Below the pieces are notes generated by a model. That model saw only the letters and a program-made list of their open reading frames with translations, was not told the DNA's origin and searched no databases. 64,000 bases of DNA, taken from contig NZ_JANFQF010000002.1 of NCBI RefSeq assembly GCF_024438035.1, positions 124,001-188,000 of the forward strand, read 5' to 3'. Shown here one piece after another: positions 24,823 through 32,754 of this stretch (the first letter of the stretch is position 1; each line of letters starts with the position of its first letter). The stretch is from Rhodococcus tibetensis. Its GTDB lineage: Bacteria > Actinomycetota > Actinomycetes > Mycobacteriales > Mycobacteriaceae. A program made the translations under genes and the position numbers.

Positions 24823-25524
24823 ATGAACAGCAAGACCCTGCGCTCCGGCGCCAAGGCTGCCGGCGTGGTCGCCGCGGCCACCGTCGCGATCGGCCTCCTT
24901 TCCACCGGTGCGGCCAATGCCGATACCTTCGTTCCGTTGCAGGACGGCGAGATCACGCAGACGCTGCTCGACGGCACTGTGGTGACCGTGCGTCAGACCG
25001 GTAACAGCGCGAACATCAGCCCGTCGATGGGTTCGACTCCGTTGCACCGCAACGTGTGGGCTTCGGGCACGATCGATGTGTCGATCAACGGTGGCACCGC
25101 CAAGGGTGGCACCATCGATGCCGGTTACATCGTGGCGTGCCAACTCGACTTCGGCGGCGAGGCCGGCGGCGAGGTGGCGAGTGATGACGACGTCAACACG
25201 TGGGATCACTTGGGTAACGGTGGGACCCCGGCAGTTGATCAGGGTGGAACGAATGTCGGTGGCGGTCTCTCCATCGCTCCCGGTGAGGCGAAGAACGTGC
25301 CGATCCTCGACATCGAGTACACCGATGACTATGGCGCCGAGGCGCACAAGAGCAGCTTCAAGTTCAAGGGCAACAGCGGTGGGTTCACCTACGCGGACGA
25401 GACGTTCGGTGTGTCCGGTTGCGCCGGTTACGCGCAGGCTCGTTCCTACGCGAAGGTTTCCGTCTCGACCGACTCTGTCGACGGCACTGTCACCCTGTGG
25501 GGACAGCCCTTCAGCCTCGGCTGA
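24823..25524 (+). CDS. MspA-family porin, second subunit (copy 2)
   Basis: 233-residue protein identical to that at 23183-23884; the gene carries the two silent differences of the duplication (Tyr TAT/TAC and Ser TCG/TCT). It follows its partner by 66 bases. The operon ends at the hairpin 25544-25581, shared with the convergent mscL. Confidence 0.92.
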   Translation: MNSKTLRSGAKAAGVVAAATVAIGLLSTGAANADTFVPLQDGEITQTLLDGTVVTVRQTGNSANISPSMGSTPLHRNVWASGTIDVSINGGTAKGGTIDAGYIVACQLDFGGEAGGEVASDDDVNTWDHLGNGGTPAVDQGGTNVGGGLSIAPGEAKNVPILDIEYTDDYGAEAHKSSFKFKGNSGGFTYADETFGVSGCAGYAQARSYAKVSVSTDSVDGTVTLWGQPFSLG

Positions 25525-25543
25525 TCTGTTCTGACGCGCAAAA

Positions 25544-25581
25544 CCTCGGGCCCGTGCACTGGACTGTGCGCGGGCCCGAGG
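25544..25581. terminator. bidirectional terminator between porin copy 2 and mscL
   Basis: Sixteen-base arms beginning CCTCGGGCCCG pair (one G-T) around a six-base loop, between convergent stops at 25524 and 25600. Confidence 0.75.
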
Positions 25582-25599
25582 TCGTGTGATATCCGGAAC

Positions 25600-26067
25600 C
25601 TATTGGCGCGTCTGCTCCAGGTTGGCAGCCTTGTCAGCAGGCATGGAATGCGCGCCGCCTGCAGTGGTTCCCGAGGATTCGGTTTCGAGACTCGCCTCGA
25701 GGATGTCGCGAATCTGGATCAGCAGGTCGGCCTCGCTCGCCTTCTTGTCGGCCGGTTCGGTGATGAACCGCTTCTTCGCAGCGTTGGCGGGAACGATGAG
25801 GATGAAATAGACCACCGCCGCGATGATGACGAAGTTGATGACGGCTGTGATCACCGCCCCGACATTGATGAAGGTCGCCGGGTTGTTCGAAAGAACCTGG
25901 TAGCCCCACCCCAGATCGTTGGCACCGCCGGCGACCGCGATGAGTGGGTTGATCACGTTGTTGGTGAACGAGGTCACAATGGCGGTGAACGCGGCTCCGA
26001 CTACTACTGCGACGGCGAGGTCGAGGACGTTCCCCCGAAGCAGGAAGTCCTTGAATCCTTTGAGCAT
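25600..26067 (-). CDS. mscL: large-conductance mechanosensitive channel MscL
   Basis: 155 residues starting MLKGFKDFLLRGNVLDLAVAVVVGAAF, the classic MscL N-terminus and pore helix, with a second membrane span near 70-90 and a charged cytosolic helix. It opens under membrane tension to release solutes on hypo-osmotic shock. ATG 26065-26067 has GGAGGAG eight bases upstream, so the 17-codon extension is rejected. In M. tuberculosis mscL also follows moaB2; here the porin block lies between them. Confidence 0.95.
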   Translation of the reverse strand: MLKGFKDFLLRGNVLDLAVAVVVGAAFTAIVTSFTNNVINPLIAVAGGANDLGWGYQVLSNNPATFINVGAVITAVINFVIIAAVVYFILIVPANAAKKRFITEPADKKASEADLLIQIRDILEASLETESSGTTAGGAHSMPADKAANLEQTRQ

Positions 26068-26150
26068 GTCGATGTCTCCTCCGGTGGGTGGCACGTCATC
26101 CAGCACTATCTCGCGCAAAAGCCTAGATCAGAGGCGGCAATGGGGACAGG

Positions 26151-26855
26151 TCACTGGAATGTCACGGTGATCGCACTGGTGAGCGACGCGGCGGCCACGG
26201 TGGTGGCCTCCGTTGCCGGCAGGGCCAGCATCACCACCCGATCGCGCTGGTCACGGCCGTTCGCCGAGGGAGTCACCAGTACGACGACGGCATCGGAGGC
26301 CAACACGGTTGCGCCCTGCTGCCGCCCGGAGTGTGGTGGCGCGTCGGCGTCGACAGTGAGGACGTCGACGCGATCACCCTCTCGCAGCAGTTCCGCCACC
26401 ACGGGATCGGCCAGGCGAACGGGGACGATGCGGGCGTCCTCGATGCCAGCTGCCGTCGCTGCCAGGCGTGGTCCCGGCACGCGCACGTCCGTCAGGGTCT
26501 CGCCGGCGCGTGTGGGGCCGGCGAGGGTGCGCCCGCTGATGTCCGAAACTGCTGTGACTGCTCCGTCGGGAAGGCTTCCTGCCTCGAACTCCCGTACTTC
26601 TAGATCTGTGTCGGCGAGAATTCGTCCCGGTTGTAGATCACGTGCAGCGACCACGACGGGGGAGCGAGCGGAGTCGGGGTCGCCGCGGACGAAGAGCGCC
26701 ACGGCAAGGCACGTCAGGGCGGCTGCGGCTACGCGTCGTGCGACGAGGGTGCGGGCCCAATTCGGGTGGGTGAGCTCGGACAGGCGGTCGACCCAGGAAG
26801 GACCGAGACTTCGGTGTGCCCGGGTGGCTCGGTTCCGGGCGGGGGTGCGTGACAT
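26151..26855 (-). CDS. SAF-domain protein (CpaB/FlgA-like)
   Basis: 234 residues. A basic N-terminus, one membrane span near 42-58 (VAAAALTCLAVALFV), then an extracytoplasmic SAF domain (VVVAARDLQPGRILADTDLEVRE begins it; RTLAGPTRAGETLTDVRV follows) as in CpaB pilus-assembly and FlgA proteins. No pilus genes are nearby, so a role in pilus assembly is not supported. It lies 83 bases upstream of mscL on the same strand. Confidence 0.78.
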   Translation of the reverse strand: MSRTPARNRATRAHRSLGPSWVDRLSELTHPNWARTLVARRVAAAALTCLAVALFVRGDPDSARSPVVVAARDLQPGRILADTDLEVREFEAGSLPDGAVTAVSDISGRTLAGPTRAGETLTDVRVPGPRLAATAAGIEDARIVPVRLADPVVAELLREGDRVDVLTVDADAPPHSGRQQGATVLASDAVVVLVTPSANGRDQRDRVVMLALPATEATTVAAASLTSAITVTFQ

Positions 26856-26952
26856 GGTTCGACGCTAGGACCCCACCCGGCCTGATCCGGGCATCGAGCG
26901 GCCCACCTGTGGATGGGCGAGAGGTTGTGGATAACGAGGCGCTGCGGTGAAA

Positions 26953-27261
26953 CTAGCTGGCTGCAGCCTTGGCCGGTGCGGCAGTGGTGGAGCTCGTCGA
27001 GCTCGAGGAAGCCTTGGACGAACTTTCCGCCTTCGCGGCGGGCGCGGACTCGGTCTTGGCGGGCTCGCTGGCAGCCCCCGAGGAACCGCGGCTGTCGGTG
27101 CGGTAGAAACCGCTGCCCTTGAAGACGATCCCGACGGAGTTGAACAGCTTGCGAAGCTTGCCCGAGCATGCGGGGCAGACGGTCAGCGAATTGTCACTGA
27201 ACGACTGAACGATGTCGAAGCGGTTATCGCATTCCGTGCACGCGTATGAATAAGTGGGCAC
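26953..27261 (-). CDS. FmdB-type zinc-ribbon protein
   Basis: 102 residues. The N-terminal half is a small zinc ribbon starting PTYSYACTECDNRFD, with two CxxC pairs (CTEC and CPAC) and the family segment VFKGSGFYRTD. The C-terminal half is a low-complexity Ala/Ser/Lys tail. The GTG at 27259-27261 has GGAGGAG seven bases upstream and gives the family start. In M. tuberculosis the matching gene (Rv0991c) encodes a redox-responsive zinc protein linked to chaperones. It lies just downstream of the formyl-THF ligase, as there. Confidence 0.85.
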   Translation of the reverse strand: MPTYSYACTECDNRFDIVQSFSDNSLTVCPACSGKLRKLFNSVGIVFKGSGFYRTDSRGSSGAASEPAKTESAPAAKAESSSKASSSSTSSTTAAPAKAAAS

Positions 27262-27342
27262 TGGGGCTCCTCCGCACTGTGTAGTCAAACCGCAGGTGTT
27301 AGCACTCTACAGTCGACAGTGCCAACAACGCTAATCAGCCCC

Positions 27343-27954
27343 TTATTCCGCGGCATTCTCGCCGGGGCTGGAGCAGGCCTGGTCGCCGAGGCGGACGAGT
27401 CCGGACCCGGGTGTCAGGGCCCAGCCCATCCGCACGTCATGGGCATCTTCAGGTAGTTCGGCCACCAGTTCTTCGTCGCGGACCACGGTGACCAGGCGAG
27501 CATCCTGCGCCGCAAGCCCGAGCGTCCGGTCGTAGAAACCGGCTCCGCGCCCGAGACGCACGCCCCGCCGGTCGACTGCAAGAGCGGGAACGAACACGAT
27601 CCCGGCCGACCGGATCTCTTCGGGACCGAAGACGGTTCCCGTCGGCTCACGCAGGCCGTACGGCGCATCGGCCAGCTGTCCGGCACCGGTGTATTCGGAC
27701 CAGAACAGTGGGCCGGGACCGCGGGTGACGGGGACGAGTACGCGTCGAACGATGCCTGCGAGGGCGTCGAGTAGATCCACCGACCCCGGCTCGAGCGCAG
27801 TGGGGACATATGCGCAGGCCACCGAGCCGGTCACCACACCGGCTGTGACCAGTTCGGCGAGTGCACGATCCTCGGCCGCACGCACGCCCGCGTCCAGTGC
27901 GCGCCGGCGGGAAAGTACCTGTTGCCGCCACTCGGTCTTGCTTCGCGCCTGCAT
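27343..27954 (-). CDS. 5-formyltetrahydrofolate cyclo-ligase
   Basis: 203 residues. Converts 5-formyl-THF to 5,10-methenyl-THF with ATP, returning it to one-carbon metabolism. It has the N-terminal KTEWRQQVLSRRRAL helix, the region FVPALAVDRRGVRLGRGAGFYDRTL that binds substrate and ATP, and a final HDVRMGWALTP. Length is normal. It is divergent from galU across about 107 bases. Confidence 0.92.
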   Translation of the reverse strand: MQARSKTEWRQQVLSRRRALDAGVRAAEDRALAELVTAGVVTGSVACAYVPTALEPGSVDLLDALAGIVRRVLVPVTRGPGPLFWSEYTGAGQLADAPYGLREPTGTVFGPEEIRSAGIVFVPALAVDRRGVRLGRGAGFYDRTLGLAAQDARLVTVVRDEELVAELPEDAHDVRMGWALTPGSGLVRLGDQACSSPGENAAE

Positions 27955-28061
27955 GAGACCACCCTAGGACCACCCGAACAGGCATTCTCGACGGGTTCTC
28001 CGAGGCGATTGTCAGCCGCTTGGTGACTGACGAGTAGCTCCACACAGTTATGGTGTGGGGC

Positions 28062-28982
28062 ATGACAGATGCCGTTCCGCACACCAACAGCGCCTTTCGC
28101 ACGGCGGTCGTGCCCGCAGCAGGAATGGGTACGCGATTCCTGCCCGCGACCAAGACCGTGCCGAAAGAGCTGCTCCCGGTGGTCGACACCCCGGGTATCG
28201 AGCTCGTAGCCGGTGAAGCCGCTGATTCCGGGGCCGGACGCCTCGTCATTGTGACTTCGCCGGGCAAGGACGGTGTGGTTGCCCACTTCGTCGAGGATCT
28301 CGTCCTCGAGAGCAAGCTGAAGGAGAGCGGCAAGTATCACCTGCTCGAGAAGGTCCGGAAGGCTCCCGGCCTCCTCGAAGTGGAGTCGGTCGTCCAGGAT
28401 CAGCCGCTTGGGCTCGGTCACGCCGTCAGCTGTGCAGAGTCGGTTCTCGACGACGACGAAGACGCCATCGCGGTGCTCCTGCCCGACGATCTGGTGATGC
28501 CCCGGGGCGTACTGGAAACGATGGCCCGGGTGCGTCAGAAGCGCGGCGGCACCGTCCTCTGTGCGATCGATGTGCCCAAGGACCAGGTGAGCTCCTACGG
28601 CGTCTTCGAGGTCGAAACGGTGCCCGACGCCGTCAACCCGGACGTCCTGAAGGTCACCGGCATGGTGGAGAAGCCAGCCATCGAGGACGCACCCTCGACC
28701 TTCGCCGCTGCCGGTCGCTACATCCTCGACCGGTCGATCTTCGAAGCCCTGCGCCGGATCGAGCCGGGAGCGGGCGGCGAGCTGCAGCTCACCGACGCCA
28801 TCGCCCTCCTCATCAAGGACGGCCATCCCGTTCACGTGGTCGTGCACCGCGGAACGAGACACGACCTCGGAAATCCCGGCGGGTACATCCGCGCTGCTGT
28901 TGACTTTGCGTTGAACAGTGACGAGTACGGCCCGTCGCTGCGTGAATGGCTGACCGACCGATTGAAGCGGGCGGATTCCTAG
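28062..28982 (+). CDS. galU: UTP-glucose-1-phosphate uridylyltransferase
   Basis: 306 residues. Makes UDP-glucose for polysaccharides, glycolipids and trehalose. Nucleotidyltransferase features: PAAGMGTRFLPATKTVPKE near residue 17 and LLPDDLVM near residue 145, with MVEKP and GAGGELQLTDAI further on. A TATGGT hexamer at 28049-28054, eight bases before the ATG, could be a -10 giving a very short or leaderless mRNA. moeA follows after 22 bases, the same order as in M. tuberculosis. Confidence 0.94.
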   Translation: MTDAVPHTNSAFRTAVVPAAGMGTRFLPATKTVPKELLPVVDTPGIELVAGEAADSGAGRLVIVTSPGKDGVVAHFVEDLVLESKLKESGKYHLLEKVRKAPGLLEVESVVQDQPLGLGHAVSCAESVLDDDEDAIAVLLPDDLVMPRGVLETMARVRQKRGGTVLCAIDVPKDQVSSYGVFEVETVPDAVNPDVLKVTGMVEKPAIEDAPSTFAAAGRYILDRSIFEALRRIEPGAGGELQLTDAIALLIKDGHPVHVVVHRGTRHDLGNPGGYIRAAVDFALNSDEYGPSLREWLTDRLKRADS

Positions 28983-29004
28983 AGGCTCGGGAGGCACGAA
29001 GTAC

Positions 29005-30264
29005 ATGCGGTCGGTCGAGGAGCAACAGACCATCGTGACCGCGGCTGCGGTGGCGCCGCGGCCGGTCCGGGTAGCGATCTCCGAAGCGCAGGGACTGCTG
29101 TGTGCCGAGGAAGTGGTCACCGAACGTCCGCTCCCGGGTTTCGACCAGGCCGCTATCGACGGGTACGCCGTTCGTAGCGTCGATGTTCAGGCTGCCGGCA
29201 CCGACCTCCGTGATGACGACGGTGCCCCCGTCGAGCTGACGCTTCCCGTCGTGGGGGAAGTGTCGGCCGGCTCCCGGCAGCCCATCCGTCTCCAGCCCCG
29301 GCAGGCGGTCAAGGTGGACACGGGGGCCCCGCTCCCGACCCTCGCCGATGCAGTGCTGCCTCTCGACCGTACGGACAGCGGCCGCGCGCGCGTCAAAATC
29401 TACAAACCGGTGCGCTCCGGCGACTATGTGCGTCGTGCGGGCGACGACGTCCAGCCGGGAGACGTCGCCGTCCGGGCGGGCACGATTATCGGAGCGGCCC
29501 AGGTGGGACTGCTCGCGGCTGTGGGCCGAGACAAGGTGCTGGTGCACCCACGGCCCCGGTTGTCCGTGATTTCCGTGGGCGGCGAACTCGTCGACGTCGA
29601 CCGCACGCCCGGACCCGGTCAGGTGTACGACGTGAACTCTTATGCGCTCGCCGCCGCCGCCCGTGATGCCGGTGCCGACGTCAATCGAGTCGGGATCGCC
29701 AGCGCCGACGCACGGCGCCTGCGCGAGGTGGTCGAGGGGCAGTTGATTCGCTCCGAGATCGTGGTGATTGCGGGTGCGGTCGGGGGAGGGGCTTCCGAGG
29801 ATGTCCGCGACGCGCTCGCCGACCTCGGAAATCTCGAAGTCGACCGGGTCGCGATGCATCCCGGGTCGGTGCAGGGATTCGGCCAGCTCGGCCGCGACGA
29901 GGTCCCGACGTTCCTTCTTCCGTCGAACCCGGTGAGTGCGCTGGTGGTCTTCGAGGTGATGGTCCGTCCCCTGATCCGGATCGCGCTGGGGCGTCGGCAG
30001 CCGATGCGCCGTGTCGTCACCGCCCGCACCGTTGCACCCATCACGTCGATCGAAGACCGCAAGGGATTTCTGCGGGGCCAGCTCATGCGCGACGAAGCCA
30101 CCGGTGAATACCTCGTTCAAGCGCTCGGCGGCGCGCCCGGTGCGTCCTCGCATCTTCTCGCCACGCTCGCCGAAGCCAACTGCCTCGTGCTGATCGATCC
30201 GGAGGTCACCGAGGTGCGTACCGGTGACCAGGTGGACGTGGCGTTCCTGGCGCAACGGGGATGA
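29005..30264 (+). CDS. moeA: molybdopterin molybdotransferase
   Basis: 419 residues. Inserts molybdate into adenylylated molybdopterin. MoeA layout: N-terminal EEQQT... region, PGFDQAAIDGYAVRS near residue 48, VDTGAPLPTLADAVLP near residue 105, and the MPT-binding domain with SVGGELVDVDRTPGPGQVYDVN near residue 190. The later site usually reading GGxSxG appears as AGAVGGGAS, a slight departure. GGGAGG precedes the ATG. The stop overlaps the following acetyltransferase by ATGA. Confidence 0.9.
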   Translation: MRSVEEQQTIVTAAAVAPRPVRVAISEAQGLLCAEEVVTERPLPGFDQAAIDGYAVRSVDVQAAGTDLRDDDGAPVELTLPVVGEVSAGSRQPIRLQPRQAVKVDTGAPLPTLADAVLPLDRTDSGRARVKIYKPVRSGDYVRRAGDDVQPGDVAVRAGTIIGAAQVGLLAAVGRDKVLVHPRPRLSVISVGGELVDVDRTPGPGQVYDVNSYALAAAARDAGADVNRVGIASADARRLREVVEGQLIRSEIVVIAGAVGGGASEDVRDALADLGNLEVDRVAMHPGSVQGFGQLGRDEVPTFLLPSNPVSALVVFEVMVRPLIRIALGRRQPMRRVVTARTVAPITSIEDRKGFLRGQLMRDEATGEYLVQALGGAPGASSHLLATLAEANCLVLIDPEVTEVRTGDQVDVAFLAQRG

Positions 30265-30896
30265 CACAGCATCCGGGCTGGCCTCCGCACCTCGGCCCTC
30301 TCCGCGTCCACGGCGGAGTGGTGACCGTGCGCGCCATCAGACTGCGCGACGCCGCCGCGTGGAGCCGACTGCGCATTCGTGACCGGGAGCATCTCGAGCC
30401 GTGGGAACCGACGGGGGAGGCGCCCTGGGATGCGCGTCACCACATTTCGGGGTGGCCGGGACTGTGCAGCAGCCTGCGCTCCGAAGCGCGGAAGGGTCGC
30501 ATGTTGCCGATGGCGATCGAACTCGACGGAAACTTCTGCGGGCAGATCACGATCGGCAATATAGTTCGGGGCGCGTTGCGTTCGGCGTGGATCGGATACT
30601 GGGTGGCCAGCGATGTCAACGGACTCGGAGTCGCCACGGGTGCCCTTGCCCTGGGGCTCGATCACGCGTTCGGTCCGGTCGGTCTGCACCGCGTCGAGGC
30701 CACCGTGCGCCCGGAAAACCTGGCGAGCCAGGCTGTGCTCCGCAATGTCGGTTTCCGTGAAGAGGGTCTGCTCGAGAGGTACCTCGACGTCGACGGCCAG
30801 TGGCGCGACCACATCCTCGTAGGGATGACGGTCGAGGACGTACTGGGAACTGTCGCCGATTCTCTGGTCCGCAGCGGCAAAGCGACCTGGGCGTGA
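30261..30896 (+). CDS. rimJ: GNAT acetyltransferase, RimJ/RimL type
   Basis: 211 residues. A GNAT fold of the ribosomal-protein N-acetyltransferase group: RAIRLRDAAAWSRLR at the start, the GYWV...GLGVATGAL acetyl-CoA loop near residue 115, and HRVEATVRPENLASQAVLRNVGF typical of RimJ near residue 150. It probably acetylates a protein N-terminus; the target is unknown. It is translationally coupled to moeA (ATGA) and precedes the sepX-like gene, the order known in M. tuberculosis. Confidence 0.87.
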   Translation: MTQHPGWPPHLGPLRVHGGVVTVRAIRLRDAAAWSRLRIRDREHLEPWEPTGEAPWDARHHISGWPGLCSSLRSEARKGRMLPMAIELDGNFCGQITIGNIVRGALRSAWIGYWVASDVNGLGVATGALALGLDHAFGPVGLHRVEATVRPENLASQAVLRNVGFREEGLLERYLDVDGQWRDHILVGMTVEDVLGTVADSLVRSGKATWA

Positions 30897-31172
30897 GAGC
30901 CACAACGGCGTCTGGACGATCGTCCAGCTACACAGCAGTTATCTGACGGTATCAAACGTTGCCGGACGAGGTAGCCGTTTCGGGCACTCACGGCGGAGCG
31001 CGGGGAGCGCCTCTCTTTCGAGCATGTCGAGCGCCACATTTCCGCGTTACGCGTGTGACACCTGAGTATGGTGAGATCGGCGCGTCTGCGAAGATGTGTG
31101 AGTCCATGCGGTTAGCCTGGGTGTGTCAACAGCGGTATCCGTGCTGGTAGACGATTGGGAGGAGGCTGCCGT

Positions 31173-31913
31173 ATGCCGAACTCGTTTCTCTGGATCGGGC
31201 TCGTCGTCGTATGGCTCTTCGTCCTGGTTCCGATGCTGGTCAACAACCGCCCCCGGATCCGGCAAACCAGTGACGCCGCCCTCGCCACGCGCGTGCTGCA
31301 CCGCGGTGACGAGCGCCCCGTGCAGCGCGGTCCCGCGGCAGGGCACCGTAGTGACCCGTACTGGCAACCGGAGCCGGACCACTACGGCTACGACGCGGAG
31401 GACCTTGTGGATACTCACGCAGACGAAGACGATTTCGACACCGGCCGGGCACCGGTCGGTGAGTATGTGCCGGTGCGACGTGGACGTGGCGGCTTCGATC
31501 CCGAGGCCGATGCGATCGCGCGGGAGGCGCGGTACGCGTTCCGCCAACGCTCGGTGCTCGGACTCGTGTTCGGGACCATCATGTCTGCGGCGCTCGCGCT
31601 GATCATCGCCCCGGTGATGTGGTGGATCTTCGCGGCCGGCCTCGTCGGGTTCGTCGGTTATCTCGCGTATCTCCGCCGTCAGGTGCAGATCGAACAGGAG
31701 ATCCGTCGGCGTAGGACCGCGCGCCTCAATCGTTCTCGGCTGGGTGTCGAGTCCCGTAGTGACGAGGAACTGCGCCTCATTCCGGCCCGTCTGCGGCGTC
31801 CCGGCGCAGTCGTGCTCGAGGTGGATGACGAGGACCCCGAGTTCGATCATCTCGAGCACTTCGACGACGAGCCCATGCAGCACGCAACGATGCGTCGTGC
31901 TGCCGGTGAGTAG
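31173..31913 (+). CDS. sepX: SepX/GlpR-like divisome membrane protein
   Basis: 246 residues. One membrane span at the N-terminus (NSFLWIGLVVVWLFVLVPML), a hydrophilic acidic region, two spans near 130-170 and a charged acidic tail. This matches the actinobacterial protein called GlpR or SepX in Streptomyces, which stabilises FtsZ at division sites, and Rv0996 at the same place after rimJ. ATG 31173 has GGAGGAGG upstream. The division role is carried over from Streptomyces. Confidence 0.75.
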   Translation: MPNSFLWIGLVVVWLFVLVPMLVNNRPRIRQTSDAALATRVLHRGDERPVQRGPAAGHRSDPYWQPEPDHYGYDAEDLVDTHADEDDFDTGRAPVGEYVPVRRGRGGFDPEADAIAREARYAFRQRSVLGLVFGTIMSAALALIIAPVMWWIFAAGLVGFVGYLAYLRRQVQIEQEIRRRRTARLNRSRLGVESRSDEELRLIPARLRRPGAVVLEVDDEDPEFDHLEHFDDEPMQHATMRRAAGE

Positions 31914-32012
31914 TTCGCTACTGGGAGCCGAAAGCCGCATTCGGATAGGCGATTCGCCCCCTGTGTGGGTGGCCTGCTAGAGTTTGCCGAGCAGATCGCA
32001 GGGTTTGGATCA

Positions 32013-32088
32013 GGGGCTGTGGCGCAGTTGGTAGCGCGCTTCGTTCGCATCGAAGAGGTCAGGGGTTCGATTCCCCTCAGCTCCACCA
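32013..32088 (+). tRNA. tRNA-Ala (anticodon CGC)
   Basis: 76 bases including the encoded CCA. The acceptor arm GGGGCTG/CAGCTCC contains the G3-U70 pair that marks alanine tRNAs. D arm GCGC...GCGC, anticodon stem CTTCG/CGAAG with loop TTCGCAT giving anticodon CGC (reads GCG), and T arm AGGGG-TTCGATT-CCCCT. A terminator hairpin follows at once. Confidence 0.95.
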
Positions 32089-32092
32089 TCGC

Positions 32093-32127
32093 AAAGGCAC
32101 TCTCTCCAGTCGGGGGGAGTGCCTTTT
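32093..32127 (+). terminator. terminator after tRNA-Ala
   Basis: AAAGGCACTC pairs with GAGTGCCTTT across a 14-base interior, ending in TTTT: a standard intrinsic terminator five bases past the tRNA. Confidence 0.8.
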
Positions 32128-32252
32128 CGCGTCGGGAGCGCCTGTGTGAGGTGGGTCGCGTCACGTTCCGGCCAAAAAAGTTGCCAAAAGATAACTGTGC
32201 ACGTTCTACTGTTCGCAGGTCATCGAGGGGTCAACTGGGCGGGGTGCAGAAG

Positions 32253-32345
32253 ATGCAAGCACGGCAGAGAATTACGGATATGTTCGCCTCGGCAACCGTG
32301 GTGGCAACCATTGCCGCGACGATGTTGCTGGTGAATGCACTGTGA
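32253..32345 (+). CDS. small membrane peptide, 30 residues
   Basis: MQARQRITDMFASATVVATI... is a basic start followed by one hydrophobic helix, ending MLLVNAL. A GTG nine bases upstream would add three residues. Its stop overlaps the start of the next small ORF (GTGA), which suggests both are translated. I recognise neither. The pair lies about 125 bases after the tRNA-Ala terminator. Confidence 0.45.
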   Translation: MQARQRITDMFASATVVATIAATMLLVNAL

Positions 32346-32521
32346 ACGTGGGACGTCCGTCCGGTGCTGCCCGTGCTGCGCTGGTCGGAGCGGCGGCAGC
32401 CCTCGCCGTGAGCGCAGGGGCGGCGGTCATGGGCAACGGCACCTCGTCCGCCACCGATGTCCAGCCGGCCCCGAACGCTGCTGTGCAGCCCCGTGAGGCG
32501 TCGGTCGCCGGGGCGCTCTGA
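32342..32521 (+). CDS. small exported peptide, 59 residues
   Basis: Starts GTG overlapping the previous stop as GTGA. VNVGRPSGAARAALVGAAAA and following alanines form a signal-like N-terminus with a possible cleavage near SAGAAVMG; the remainder is polar and Pro/Ala-rich, ending EASVAGAL. Composition and coupling favour a real secreted peptide, but there is no family match I can name. Confidence 0.45.
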   Translation: MNVGRPSGAARAALVGAAAALAVSAGAAVMGNGTSSATDVQPAPNAAVQPREASVAGAL

Positions 32522-32754
32522 CGCGTTTCCCGGGAACCCGTCCAGCCCGTCGCCGCAACGACCTCCGACGCTCGACCGCGCGCTCTGCGTGCTTCGGTCT
32601 CGGCGAAAAGCCGCCCGAGTCCCACCTGGCTCGGGCACCGCTGGTGGTGCCGGTCCCCGACACCGGCACCACCAGCACCTCGAGGCGGCCCGCTCGATAC
32701 CATGGCAGCTTCGACGCCGCCAGAGGTGTTGTTTCGATACCGAGGGGGTGCGCA

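Larger units (their letters stand above)
24119..25524 (+). repeat. 1406-bp direct repeat, copy 2 (two-gene porin operon)
   Basis: Second copy of 22479-23884, in the same orientation, separated from it by 234 bases of unrelated sequence. Only two silent differences were found, both within the last 100 bases. Both encoded porins are identical to those of copy 1. Confidence 0.95.

Noticed and set aside
22479-25524. Porin repeat as a composite transposon
   Set aside because: No transposase gene, terminal inverted repeats or target-site duplication seen at the repeat borders.
32013-32130. tRNA-Ala as an attachment site of an integrated element
   Set aside because: No integrase gene, and no second copy of the tRNA 3' end noticed downstream; kept only as a question about gene order.
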